The translations under genes were made by a program, and so were the position numbers. The notes under the pieces are model-generated. The model made no database searches, was not told the origin of the DNA, and saw only the letters and a program-made list of their open reading frames with translations. From S5-A14a sp022766365 (GTDB lineage: Bacteria > Bacillota > Clostridia > Peptostreptococcales > Anaerovoracaceae), in NCBI GenBank assembly GCA_050313295.1, contig JBNPLD010000003.1: 64,000 nucleotides of DNA. The stretch is one strand, 5' to 3'. Positions 33,783 through 42,957 of this stretch are shown piece by piece (position 1 is the first letter of the stretch; each line of letters starts with the position of its first letter).

Positions 33783-36350
33783 ATGTTAATTAAAAGTACG
33801 ATACGAGAAATTACAAAAAGTTTGGGAAGATATCTTGCGATTATCGCCATCGTCGCCCTTGGAGTAGGGTTCTTTGCAGGGCTGATACAAGCCACAAACG
33901 TTATGGTTACAACTGTAGACAAACTGGTCACAGATCAAAATCTAAGTGATTTTCAAATGATTTCTTCTCTGGGATTTGAACCTTCCGACGTTGATAAAAT
34001 AAAATCTCATATCAAATCTGACCAAGTTTCCAAGGTGGAAGCTTTTAAGTCTCATGATTTTATATATGAAGACAACGAGAGAGTTTCCGGAGTTGTCAAA
34101 GCGATTTCACTTCCCGAAAAAAACGTAGATATGCCGAAAGTATCCCATGGAAGACTCCCTAAGAAGTCCGATGAATGTCTTGCTGATGATTATATTTTTT
34201 CAAAAGATGATATAGGAAGAACAATTTCCATTGCAAAGCCTGACGGTGACAAAGATGAAGAAAAGACTGCAATAGATTCATTTAAAACTCATAGTTTTAA
34301 AATTGTCGGGATCGGGTCATCACCTCTGTATCTGAATAAGGAAAGGGGGTATACAAATCTCGGGAACGGCAACATAGAGGCTTTTATCTATGTTCCTGTC
34401 AAAGCCTTCGCAACAGACTTTTACACTTCTGTAAACTTCACTTTAAAAGATCGCCCCAAGATATACACTAAGGAATATGAAAGTTTGGTTGACAACCTTC
34501 GCAAAGAGATGTCAAGTGCCATGAAGATTGGTGCAAACAGTCGATACGACAGATTGGTTAAAGATGTCAAGGACAAGGTAAATGCTCAATTTCAGTCGAT
34601 GGGCATTCAAAATGCCCCCGAAAGTGCAATAGAAGAAGCTACGCGCAAGATAGATAAACCCGTCACATACCTCTTGGACAGACGTGATAATCCCGGTTAC
34701 TCCGCATTCGAAAGGGACGCCAACATAGTCCGAGGAATTGCTAATGTATTCCCCGCCTTCTTCTTCCTTGTTGCAGCCCTTGTAGTTATGACATCGATGG
34801 CAAGACTTGTTGATGAACAACGCACAGAGATAGGTGTTCTCAAAGCACTGGGTTACAGAGACGGATCCATTTTAGGCAAGTATCTGTTTTATGCAGGCAG
34901 TGCTACTGTAATAGGCACAATATCCGGCTATCTTCTGGGAAGTTATATTTTCCCTCTTACAATCTGGAATGCTTACCAGGCCGTTTACCATTTTGATACT
35001 ACAATCAGATATCCTCATGACATACCTCTGGGTATTGCAACACTTATCGTATGTGTTGCCGGAGCTCTCGGAGCTACACTCATTGCTTTTCACGAGGATA
35101 GAAAAGGAATGCCGGCATCTCTGATCATACCCAAAGCTCCAAAGGAAGGAAAAAGAATTTTCTTAGAAAAAGTTCCTTTCCTTTGGAAACATTTCAGCTT
35201 CCTCTATAAAGTAACATTCAGGAATATATTCAGATACAAAAAACGTCTCTTCATGATGATTTTGGGTATAGGCGGTTGTACGGCCCTGCTGCTGACAGGC
35301 TTCGGTATCAACGATTCGATAAAGAACGTCGCCAATTTTCAATACGAAGATATAACACTTTATGACTTTGCCATAACATTTCATAATGACATGAGAAAAC
35401 GGGAAAAAGTTTTTATCAAATCCGTTAATTCCATCGATGATGCGATGTTTTTCCATGGCGAAGAATTGCGTTACAAGAGCAGAAAATCCAATGTAAATCT
35501 TAAGCTTGTTGCAACAGACAAAAAGGATATTTCCAAATTTATCAACCTTAAAATGCATGGGAAGAAACTTAATATTCCCGATAAAGGCAAGATTATAATA
35601 TGCGAGAAGCTCGCTGAAGAAGAAAAAATTCATATCGGTTCAAAGATAAACCTAAAAACAAAATCCGGCAAATCTGCCGATCTTATCGTAAGCGATATCA
35701 CCGAAAACTTCATAGATAACTACATCTATATGAGTACCGCTACGTATGAAGAGAGTTTTGGAGATAAGGCAACAATCAACTCTGCCTTTGCCAACATCAA
35801 GGGCATCGAAAGACCCGCTTCACTTGGTGATGAAAAGGAGACAGACAAAATAATGAAGGCGGCAGTGGACACCATGGGACATTCCGGTGTGAGCGGAACT
35901 ATAATCAATCGGGATAACTACACCAGGATTAAAAATATGATGAACAGTCTCGATTCCGTTATTGCTGTGATCTGCCTTGCCGCTGCGGGCCTCGCACTTA
36001 TTGTTTTGTATAACCTGTCAAATATCAGCATAACCGAAAGAGTAAGGGAGATTGCAACTATTAAGGTCCTGGGATTTTATCCCCATGAAACGGCTTTGTA
36101 CATTTTCAGGGAAAGCACATTTCTCACAGCTTTCGGAGCAGCAATAGGATTAGGTTTGGGACACCTTTTGCATGCTTTTGTAATGCACCAGATTAAGGTT
36201 GAGATGATCTACTTCCACCTGAGAATAGCTTGGTACAGCTACCTGATTTCCTTCGGCTTGACTATGCTGTTTGCATGTCTGGTCAATCTGATAATGTACT
36301 TCAAAATCAGGCGAATAAATATGATTGACTCATTAAAAAGTATGGAGTAA
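33783..36350 (+). CDS. ABC transporter permease with two FtsX domains
   Basis: An 855-residue membrane protein. One helix near the N terminus (about 18-38) is followed by a large outer domain. Then comes a first FtsX domain (about 315-445, MARLVDEQRTEIGVLKALGY), another helix at about 490-510, a second outer domain, and a final FtsX domain (about 725-855, ITERVREIATIKVLGFYPHE). The duplicated FtsX pattern matches clostridial exporters of peptides, lipids or drugs. It lacks the long coiled coil of its larger relatives. The ribosome-binding site is weak (GGAAAG). Substrate unknown. Partner of the ATPase gene before it. Confidence 0.88.
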   Translation: MLIKSTIREITKSLGRYLAIIAIVALGVGFFAGLIQATNVMVTTVDKLVTDQNLSDFQMISSLGFEPSDVDKIKSHIKSDQVSKVEAFKSHDFIYEDNERVSGVVKAISLPEKNVDMPKVSHGRLPKKSDECLADDYIFSKDDIGRTISIAKPDGDKDEEKTAIDSFKTHSFKIVGIGSSPLYLNKERGYTNLGNGNIEAFIYVPVKAFATDFYTSVNFTLKDRPKIYTKEYESLVDNLRKEMSSAMKIGANSRYDRLVKDVKDKVNAQFQSMGIQNAPESAIEEATRKIDKPVTYLLDRRDNPGYSAFERDANIVRGIANVFPAFFFLVAALVVMTSMARLVDEQRTEIGVLKALGYRDGSILGKYLFYAGSATVIGTISGYLLGSYIFPLTIWNAYQAVYHFDTTIRYPHDIPLGIATLIVCVAGALGATLIAFHEDRKGMPASLIIPKAPKEGKRIFLEKVPFLWKHFSFLYKVTFRNIFRYKKRLFMMILGIGGCTALLLTGFGINDSIKNVANFQYEDITLYDFAITFHNDMRKREKVFIKSVNSIDDAMFFHGEELRYKSRKSNVNLKLVATDKKDISKFINLKMHGKKLNIPDKGKIIICEKLAEEEKIHIGSKINLKTKSGKSADLIVSDITENFIDNYIYMSTATYEESFGDKATINSAFANIKGIERPASLGDEKETDKIMKAAVDTMGHSGVSGTIINRDNYTRIKNMMNSLDSVIAVICLAAAGLALIVLYNLSNISITERVREIATIKVLGFYPHETALYIFRESTFLTAFGAAIGLGLGHLLHAFVMHQIKVEMIYFHLRIAWYSYLISFGLTMLFACLVNLIMYFKIRRINMIDSLKSME

Positions 36351-36444
36351 ACTCTTGTATCTTATTATATGAACATGCTGACTCCATAATATAACTTATC
36401 TCAGATTCGTCATAAACCGACTATTTGCGAACATAGTTTGCACA

Positions 36445-36562
36445 AAAAAACAAAGGAGCAGGAGTTCTCAAAAGAAATTTGACTCACTTGAAACTAAGCA
36501 TAAGCCAGTTTACTTTAGGGAGTACAAAATTAAAAATTGAGCCCCTGCTCCGTATTATTTTT
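36445..36562. terminator. Long hairpin between convergent genes, probable bidirectional terminator
   Basis: GGAGCAGG (36455-36462) pairs perfectly with CCTGCTCC (36544-36551). After a small internal loop CTCA pairs with TGAG, and weaker A/T pairs and an AAACT/AGTTT stem lie inside. TTATTTTT follows on the plus strand and TTTGTTTTTTT on the minus strand. The whole arm-to-arm span is 97 bases, far longer than a normal terminator, so a decayed miniature element is also possible. Confidence 0.55.
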
Positions 36563-36577
36563 ACAGAGTCTGTCTTA

Positions 36578-38104
36578 TTATTTATCAAGAACCTCTATAT
36601 CAAGGTCAACCGGGTTTTCCCATTTTTCCGATGGGACGCTGTTACATTCGAGTCTTCTAAATACGTAATACCTGGTTAGCTGATATACAACGGAACAGAT
36701 CGGTATGAAAAGCACCATACCGAGAACACCCATCATGCTTCCACCTACAGTCACTGCCATGAGCACCCATATGGACGGTAACCCTACCGTGTTCCCTGCA
36801 ATCAGCGGGTAGATTACATTACCATCAAGCTGTTGAATGATCACATACATCAATATGAAGTAAAAGACCTGGGATGGATCTACTATAAGAATCAATATAA
36901 TTCCTATGCCGGCACCAATGAAAGAACCTATGATAGGAATTAGAGCCATAAATCCCGTCACTATGCTGATCATTATCGCATACGGAATTCCCAAAACCGT
37001 CAATATAATAAAGAAAAGGATTCCATTGATTATTCCGTCCACACATTGAACCGAAATAAATCCTTTGAATACATCCTTTGTCATTCCCAGAATATACATT
37101 ACCTTATCAGCTGTCTCCTCCCGGAAAAAGGCATATACCACCTGTTTGCCCTGTCTTGAAAGTTTTTCCTTCTGAAGCAGAACATATATGGAAAATATTA
37201 GTCCTATCACAAACTGTACAATTCCATTCAATATGTTTGAAACCGTACTAAAACTGCTGTTAAGCAATGTTGATGCCCATCTTTGTGCTGTGGAGGCCAG
37301 TTCCTTTCCCAGAGAATCAAAATTGATATTTATCTTGCTCATCATGTTTTGAAGGGCATCTATTTTTCCTGCGTTCGCCGCAATCCACTCCTCTAACCTG
37401 TGAATTGCCCCGGGCAGTGCAATCGCAAGAGATTCCAAAGTATTTGCGAGCTGAGGAACAATATTCATAACGGCAACAGTGATAACTCCAAAGACCAGAA
37501 TTAAAGTGATAACCATGCTCACAGGTCGCTTGCAGGACTTAGCAATCATTTGAAGCCTTGTTGCCGGATTACCGGGTAACTTCCCAAACAGCAGGTTTTC
37601 AATTTTAGTCATCGGTACATTAATAATGAACGCAAGAGCCGCACCAAGTATAAACGGTGTAAAGAAAGATACGAAAGCTCCGGCATATTTCGTTACAACA
37701 GCGATGTTCTTGATTGTTAAATAAAAGAGTATTACTCCGAATAAAATGAGTATATATTTCCTCATGGATAGGCTATTAATATTTATATCTTTATCCCGAG
37801 TCCCGATTTCGGAGCTCCCTAAAACAGAATCTCCTGTTTTGGACTCAGAAGACGAAATTATATTCTCCGGTAAGCTGTCGGCTGTATAAGACTTGATTCC
37901 TTCACCGATCTCATATTCCCTCTTTTTCGGGAATTCTCCTAACTCGGTGGCTTCCCGTCTCAGTCTATCACTCCGGACTTCTATGATATCTGCAACCCCA
38001 TCTACCGTACAATGCTCTCTGCGGTTTCCGATAGCTTCATTGCTATCCCCGGTCTCATTCTTTTTTATGACACCTATAGCTCTTCCGAGCTTATACCAAT
38101 TCAT
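36578..38104 (-). CDS. AI-2E family transporter with a hydrophilic N-terminal extension
   Basis: A 508-residue membrane protein of the AI-2E/PerM-like family: eight helices, with the conserved loop region around FTPFILGAALAFIINVPM and the C-terminal PIIGSFIGAGIGIIL and GNVIYPLIAG motifs. Members export various small molecules or act as Na+/H+ antiporters; few are tested. The first 113 residues are polar (rich in Glu, Ser, Arg) and are not part of the usual family length of about 350-400. The ATG at 38102-38104 has GAGG six bases upstream and overlaps the end of copA by 14 bases; a later ATG at 37763-37765 has no ribosome-binding site, so I keep the long form. Confidence 0.82.
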   Translation of the reverse strand: MNWYKLGRAIGVIKKNETGDSNEAIGNRREHCTVDGVADIIEVRSDRLRREATELGEFPKKREYEIGEGIKSYTADSLPENIISSSESKTGDSVLGSSEIGTRDKDININSLSMRKYILILFGVILFYLTIKNIAVVTKYAGAFVSFFTPFILGAALAFIINVPMTKIENLLFGKLPGNPATRLQMIAKSCKRPVSMVITLILVFGVITVAVMNIVPQLANTLESLAIALPGAIHRLEEWIAANAGKIDALQNMMSKININFDSLGKELASTAQRWASTLLNSSFSTVSNILNGIVQFVIGLIFSIYVLLQKEKLSRQGKQVVYAFFREETADKVMYILGMTKDVFKGFISVQCVDGIINGILFFIILTVLGIPYAIMISIVTGFMALIPIIGSFIGAGIGIILILIVDPSQVFYFILMYVIIQQLDGNVIYPLIAGNTVGLPSIWVLMAVTVGGSMMGVLGMVLFIPICSVVYQLTRYYVFRRLECNSVPSEKWENPVDLDIEVLDK

Positions 38105-38291
38105 ATCCGGCCTCTGCAATTACGGCCTCGAACTCCTCCTTAGAGATTTCCTTATCAGCCTCTACCGTCGCCATGTTCTTTTCAAGATTCACATTCACAG
38201 ACTTAACACCCTCCATAGCTGACAGTGCTTTATCTACATGTTTCACACAGTTTTCGCACATCATACCTTTAACATTCAACTCATATTTCAT
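38091..38291 (-). CDS. Possible nested CopZ-like copper chaperone (in frame within copA)
   Basis: The last 66 codons of copA form a complete heavy-metal-associated domain, starting MKYELNVKGMMCENC with the metal-binding Cys12 and Cys15 and ending EAGYELV, the exact size of a free CopZ. The ATG at 38289-38291 has AAGGAG (38301-38306) nine bases upstream, a better site than many true starts here. This suggests separate internal translation as well as the fused form. E. coli copA also makes a separate small chaperone, CopA(Z), by another mechanism. Whether it is made here is inference. Confidence 0.45.
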   Translation of the reverse strand: MKYELNVKGMMCENCVKHVDKALSAMEGVKSVNVNLEKNMATVEADKEISKEEFEAVIAEAGYELV

Positions 38292-40769
38292 TACATCTTT
38301 CTCCTTCTCAACTTCATTTGATAAAGAAATCTTTTCGTCAGATTCATTCTCCACATTTCCATCAGAACTCATGAGAAAATTTCTCGCTCCCTTTAATTTT
38401 ATATTATAATCATCGGAGCCGCTATTTTCAAGATAAACAGCCTCCGGTCTTTTGAAAAATCTCAGCCTTAAGGAATTCATCACAACACAAAAGCTGGACA
38501 GGCTCATAGCTGCAGCTCCCATCATAGGATTTAATATTATTCCCCACAAAGGATAAAGAGCACCGGCTGCTACGGGGATCAAGATCGTATTATATATGAA
38601 CGCCCAGAAGAGATTTTCCTTAATATTTGTTATAACAGCCTTTGACAATTTAAAAGCTGCAAATGCATCTGTAAGCCTGTTGTTTATCAAAACCACGTCT
38701 GCACTTTCTATAGCCACATCTGTTCCGGCACCTATTGCAATACCCACATCAGCACGAGCGAGTGCAGGGCCGTCATTTATCCCGTCACCAATCATAGCAA
38801 CAGTCTTTCCGGAATTCATCATCTTTCTGACCTCAGCCTCCTTATCCTGAGGCATGACCTCCGCTACAACACGATCGATTCCCAGCTTCCTTGCTACAGC
38901 TTCACCGGTTATCTTATTATCCCCGGTGAGCATTACCACTTCAACGCCTTCTTTTTCAAATGATGCTATCGCCTGCCTGCTGTCAGGTTTCGCTACATCT
39001 GCCACAGCAACTATACCGATAATCCCCTCATCATCTGCAAATATCATGGGAGTTTTGCCCTCTTCCGCAAACTTCCCTATTTTAGCAAGTACATCCTCCT
39101 CAAGGTTTAAGCCTATTTCATCCATCAGGCTTTGATTCCCTCCGTACACAATACGACCTAGAACTTTTCCCTTTACACCCTTTCCAAAGTAAGCATGAAA
39201 ATCCTCAACCTCGGGTAGCTCTCCATCGGAGTACATTTCCCTTTGACATGATAATATAGCTGCACCGAGAGGATGCTCTGATCCCCGCTCAAGAGCTGCG
39301 GCAATCTCCATGAATTCAACATCGGAGATACCAAAGGGGACAATATCAGTAACCTTAGGTTTACCCTCTGTTATGGTACCTGTTTTGTCCATCAAAACAG
39401 CATCTACCGAGTGAAGTCTCTCCAGAGCTTCTCCCCCTCTTATAAGTATACCTTCCTCTGCACCCCTTCCTGTGCCCACCATTATTGCCACAGGTGTCGC
39501 GAGACCCAACGCACAAGGGCATGAAATCACAAGGACACTAATTCCACAGTTTACAGCCATGGCCACATCACCGGTTGCAATCATCCATATACCAAAGGTG
39601 AGCAGTGCAATGAAAATTACTGTCGGAACGAATACCCCTGCAATTTTATCTGCCATCTGTGCGATGGGAGCTTTGCTTGCACTAGCCTCGTTGACAAGAG
39701 CTATTATTTGATTTATTGTACTGTCATCGCCTACCCTCTCAGCCCGAACTTTAAGCAGACCGTTCTGATTCAAAGTTGCAGAAATAACTTCATCACCCTT
39801 TTTCTTAGGAAGAGGAACGCTTTCTCCGGTAATAGCAGATTGTTCAACCCAACTCTCCCCTGATACAACTATCCCATCGGCACCTATGACCTGACCCGGC
39901 TTTATCACCATTACATCACCTGCTCTCAGGTTTTCCACGGGGATTTCGACCTCCTCTCCCTCTCTCTCAACTATGACCGTTTTCGGTGTAAGATTCATCA
40001 ATCTTTCAATGGCGTCTGTAGTCTTTCCCTTACTTCCGGCCTCAAGGTATTTACCCATTGTTATCAGGGTTAGAATCATTCCCGCAGACTCAAAATAAAT
40101 GTGATGTCCCTCTTCTCCGTAAATCATTGCATACATTGAAAATATTCCATATATAGTCGAAACGGCTGATCCCATGGCAATAAGGCTGTCCATATTAGGA
40201 TTTCCCCTGAACAGTGCAGGAATACCTTTCACAAAATACTCCCGATTCAAATAAATAATTGGCAACAGAAGTATGAACTGGCTAAAAGTGTTAGAAAGCT
40301 CCGAACCCGTTGGAAGATTAATATCGATTCCAAGCAAATGCCCCAGCATATGACCGATCATAGGACCCATGCTAAAATACATTAGAGGCACAAGAAACAG
40401 AAGAGACCACATAAAAATCCTGCCTTTTCTCTTCGCTTCTTCTCTATGTATACTCCCGATTCCCTCATCGCCGGGATTCATATCAGATTGAGAAGCACCA
40501 ACGTCACCATGGTTACGTCCTGATTTCGTACCTCCCCGTACACTTTTCATTCCATTGCTTTCAATACGCGCACGATATCCTGCATTTTCCACAGCTTTCT
40601 CAATTTCTTCTGTGGAAATGCGTCCTTCGTCTCTTTTTAGAAGCATACTCCCGGTGAGCAAATTAACCTGCACATCTTCTGTTCCCGGGAGTTTTTTCAC
40701 AGCTTTCTCCACACGGGCAGAGCATGCTCCACACGTCATACCCGTTACCCTATACTTCTCTTTCTTCAA
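38091..40769 (-). CDS. copA: Copper-transporting P1B-type ATPase with N- and C-terminal metal-binding domains
   Basis: An 892-residue copper pump. The N-terminal metal-binding domain has GMTCGACSARVEKA (Cys13, Cys16). The core has eight helices with the intramembrane SCPCALGLATP, phosphorylation motif DKTGTITEG, nucleotide-binding SEHPLG and hinge GDGINDGPAL. After the last helix a polar linker of about 55 residues leads to a second, CopZ-like domain (827-892). Most CopA proteins carry all such domains at the N terminus. The start is TTG at 40767-40769, with AAGGAG six bases upstream. It overlaps the AI-2E gene downstream. No copper regulator gene (CsoR or CopY) is adjacent. Confidence 0.93.
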   Translation of the reverse strand: MKKEKYRVTGMTCGACSARVEKAVKKLPGTEDVQVNLLTGSMLLKRDEGRISTEEIEKAVENAGYRARIESNGMKSVRGGTKSGRNHGDVGASQSDMNPGDEGIGSIHREEAKRKGRIFMWSLLFLVPLMYFSMGPMIGHMLGHLLGIDINLPTGSELSNTFSQFILLLPIIYLNREYFVKGIPALFRGNPNMDSLIAMGSAVSTIYGIFSMYAMIYGEEGHHIYFESAGMILTLITMGKYLEAGSKGKTTDAIERLMNLTPKTVIVEREGEEVEIPVENLRAGDVMVIKPGQVIGADGIVVSGESWVEQSAITGESVPLPKKKGDEVISATLNQNGLLKVRAERVGDDSTINQIIALVNEASASKAPIAQMADKIAGVFVPTVIFIALLTFGIWMIATGDVAMAVNCGISVLVISCPCALGLATPVAIMVGTGRGAEEGILIRGGEALERLHSVDAVLMDKTGTITEGKPKVTDIVPFGISDVEFMEIAAALERGSEHPLGAAILSCQREMYSDGELPEVEDFHAYFGKGVKGKVLGRIVYGGNQSLMDEIGLNLEEDVLAKIGKFAEEGKTPMIFADDEGIIGIVAVADVAKPDSRQAIASFEKEGVEVVMLTGDNKITGEAVARKLGIDRVVAEVMPQDKEAEVRKMMNSGKTVAMIGDGINDGPALARADVGIAIGAGTDVAIESADVVLINNRLTDAFAAFKLSKAVITNIKENLFWAFIYNTILIPVAAGALYPLWGIILNPMMGAAAMSLSSFCVVMNSLRLRFFKRPEAVYLENSGSDDYNIKLKGARNFLMSSDGNVENESDEKISLSNEVEKEKDVMKYELNVKGMMCENCVKHVDKALSAMEGVKSVNVNLEKNMATVEADKEISKEEFEAVIAEAGYELV

Positions 40770-40824
40770 TTCCTTCTCCTTTTGCCCATAACACTTTTGC
40801 TAGCTAAAGCTTACAACCTTGCTG

Positions 40825-40858
40825 TAAAAGTGCTCCACAGAAAGCACTGCGGAGCACT
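40825..40858 (-). terminator. Terminator after ferritin
   Basis: AGTGCTCCGCAG (40847-40858) and CTGTGGAGCACT (40829-40840) form twelve pairs (one G-U) and TTTT follows on the minus strand. It separates the ferritin gene from copA. Confidence 0.7.
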
Positions 40859-40962
40859 GGAATGTTAATCACTTGTTGAAACTGTTTGCTCTGGTCAAGT
40901 TCCGGTCAAGTCTTCTTACCTATTCACCGGGAAAACAAAACTATCGCGTAATAAACGGCCTA

Positions 40963-41475
40963 TTATTCATTTTCGGGAGGTGTAAACTGCCTGCCAGCCA
41001 GTTCCTCATTCAGTGCATAAAGTCCCTTCCCGTCTGTTGCAAAAAGCTCATATTTGGTGATAAGATCCTTAGCAGTTGTCTCTTCTTCAGCCTGTTCATT
41101 TACAAACCATGCCAAAAAGTGTTCCGTTCTCAAATCATCGGCTTCCCTTGCAGCTTTAACCATCTTGTTGATAAGACCTGTGACATATTCCTCATGCTTC
41201 AAAGCCGCCTTTAAAACGTCCATATCATCCTTAAACTTTCCTTCAGGCTTATCAATGGCTTCAAGAACAACTTTACCATCGTTTCCATGTACGTAATCAT
41301 AGAACATCATGGCGTGAGACATTTCTTCCTTCGCCTGGATCATATACCAATTAGCGAAGCCGTTAAGACCCTTATCTTCAAAATAGTTTGAATAATCCAG
41401 ATAAAGGTATGCCGAAAAAATTTCAGCATTAATCTGTTCATTTAATAATTTTGCCATATTCTCTTTAAGTTTCAT
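40963..41475 (-). CDS. ftnA: Non-haem ferritin
   Basis: A 170-residue four-helix protein that forms 24-subunit cages storing iron. Ferroxidase ligands are visible as the Glu in LNEQINAEIFSAYLYLDYS, the ExxxH in AKEEMSHAMMFYDYV, and later EHFLAWFVNEQAEEE. No haem-binding methionine typical of bacterioferritin is seen. GGAGG lies six bases before the ATG. It is 55 bases after mscL and likely on the same transcript, ending at the hairpin beyond it. Confidence 0.95.
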   Translation of the reverse strand: MKLKENMAKLLNEQINAEIFSAYLYLDYSNYFEDKGLNGFANWYMIQAKEEMSHAMMFYDYVHGNDGKVVLEAIDKPEGKFKDDMDVLKAALKHEEYVTGLINKMVKAAREADDLRTEHFLAWFVNEQAEEETTAKDLITKYELFATDGKGLYALNEELAGRQFTPPENE

Positions 41476-41530
41476 ATTATGCCTCCATTCATTTTATATG
41501 AAATTGTTAACCTTTAATGATGTTATCATA

Positions 41531-41917
41531 TTACTTGTTATTTCTAAGAAGATCCCTGATTTCAGTCAGAAGCACTATATCCTGCGCAGGTGCTGCCGGC
41601 TCTTCACAAACATTATCTTCCTTTTTCTTGAACTTATTGATTCCCTTGATTACACAGAAAATCACGAAAGCTATCAACAAGAAGTTTATGACAGTCTGTA
41701 TGAACATACCGTACTTGATTTCTGCTGTTCCAACGGCTACAGATAATGATTCGAAGCTTATTCCTCCGATTATAATACCTATCACAGGCATGATAATATC
41801 GTTCACCAGTGAGTTTACGATTGCTGTAAATGCGCCTCCTATTACTACAGCAACTGCCAAATCAATAACGTTGCCTCTTGAAATAAATTCTTTAAACTCT
41901 TTAATAAAACCTTTCAT
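41531..41917 (-). CDS. mscL: Large-conductance mechanosensitive channel MscL
   Basis: A 128-residue membrane channel that opens under high membrane tension to save cells from osmotic downshock. The amphipathic N-terminal helix (FIKEFKEFISRGNVIDLAVA), the first helix (VAVVIGGAFTAIVNSLVNDI with IMPVIG), a periplasmic loop and the second helix (FLLIAFVIFCVIKGINKF) are followed by the C-terminal bundle ending LLTEIRDLLRNN. The ATG at 41915-41917 gives the standard start; an AGGAG site lies ten bases away and overlaps the stop region of the upstream gene. Confidence 0.96.
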   Translation of the reverse strand: MKGFIKEFKEFISRGNVIDLAVAVVIGGAFTAIVNSLVNDIIMPVIGIIIGGISFESLSVAVGTAEIKYGMFIQTVINFLLIAFVIFCVIKGINKFKKKEDNVCEEPAAPAQDIVLLTEIRDLLRNNK

Positions 41918-41935
41918 CTTATACCTGCTCCTCAC

Positions 41936-42874
41936 TTAATCATTAAGCTTTTCAAGCTTACCGAGTTTAGCAGCCCAATAAGCCCACATCTGTTTAACGA
42001 GCTTACGCCCTGCATACATTGAGGCCAAACTGTCGTCAAGAGTTGGCGCAATTTCAACCATATCAAAACCTAATATATTAAGTCTGTCAAATAAAACAGA
42101 CAAAATATCAAATGTCATTCTCGGTGTCAAGCCTCCCATCTGAGGCATACCTGTTCCTGCAGCAAACCCGGGATCCAACACATCTATATTGAATGTAAGA
42201 TAAATATTGTCAAACTCCTTCATCTTTGAGACACAGTCAAGAGCAACTGCCTCAGCACCCTCCAAAAAACAGTCCTTAGAAGATTTGATATTGAACTTTC
42301 CTGACTTTACCTTATCGAATTCGTACCTATCAATGCTTCTTATCCCAATGTAATAGATACTTTCAGAACCTTTTACCGACTCCATCTCAAGAGCTCTTGA
42401 AAGGGCCGTTGAACTGCTGAGCCTGTCACCGTCTTCATCATCTCTGAGATCCATATAAGCACCCAGATGAATTATGCCGAGACTTCCGGAAATCTTATTG
42501 TCAATTCCCTTGATTACAGGAATCGAAACACTATGATCCCCTCCTATCATGGTGAAACGCTTTCTCAGCTCCACAAGTGACGTTACATAATCTTCTACTT
42601 CACGATATATGGTTTCCCTGTCCGTACCTCTGAAATCTCCACCATCATAAACTTTAAGCTGATCGAATATATCAAGATCCTCTGTACAAGGGTTAGCTTT
42701 CAGAGTGTTTCTCCTCAAAAGATCAGGTGCATCCGCAGAACCTCCCCTACCGCTTTCACTTCCGTCAAAGGGAATTCCAAATACGACAACATCTGCAGCA
42801 ACTTCAGACGAATCAGGTTCATTAAGGCCGAACCATGTTCTATCCATTTCAGAATATTGATTCCTGTTTCTCAT
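41936..42874 (-). CDS. Ureohydrolase (agmatinase/arginase) family protein with altered metal site
   Basis: A 312-residue protein with the arginase/agmatinase fold. Active members bind two manganese ions through a His in GGDHS, D-x-H-x-D (DAHxD) and D-x-D (DID). Here GGDHS is kept (His114), but DAHTD reads GAYMD (Gly138, Tyr140, Asp142 kept) and DID reads NID (Asn229, Asp231 kept). Three of six ligands are therefore replaced, so normal catalysis is doubtful. The rest (AAGTGMPQMGGLT, DMVEIAP) is well kept, which argues against simple decay. The ATG at 42872-42874 has GGAGG five bases upstream. It lies before mscL and after addA on the same strand. Confidence 0.85.
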   Translation of the reverse strand: MRNRNQYSEMDRTWFGLNEPDSSEVAADVVVFGIPFDGSESGRGGSADAPDLLRRNTLKANPCTEDLDIFDQLKVYDGGDFRGTDRETIYREVEDYVTSLVELRKRFTMIGGDHSVSIPVIKGIDNKISGSLGIIHLGAYMDLRDDEDGDRLSSSTALSRALEMESVKGSESIYYIGIRSIDRYEFDKVKSGKFNIKSSKDCFLEGAEAVALDCVSKMKEFDNIYLTFNIDVLDPGFAAGTGMPQMGGLTPRMTFDILSVLFDRLNILGFDMVEIAPTLDDSLASMYAGRKLVKQMWAYWAAKLGKLEKLND

Positions 42875-42957
42875 TACATCCTCCATCCGGTGAACTCTTC
42901 TCCGGTTAATCAAAATTCAATATCTTTATACCCTATTTGTGAAAAACCACACAAGAG

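Noticed and set aside
40770..40828. A TTACA...TTGTAA inverted repeat before copA as a CopY or CsoR operator
   Set aside because: It is short, not centred like a CopY box (TACAnnTGTA), overlaps the ferritin terminator arm, and no such regulator gene is adjacent.
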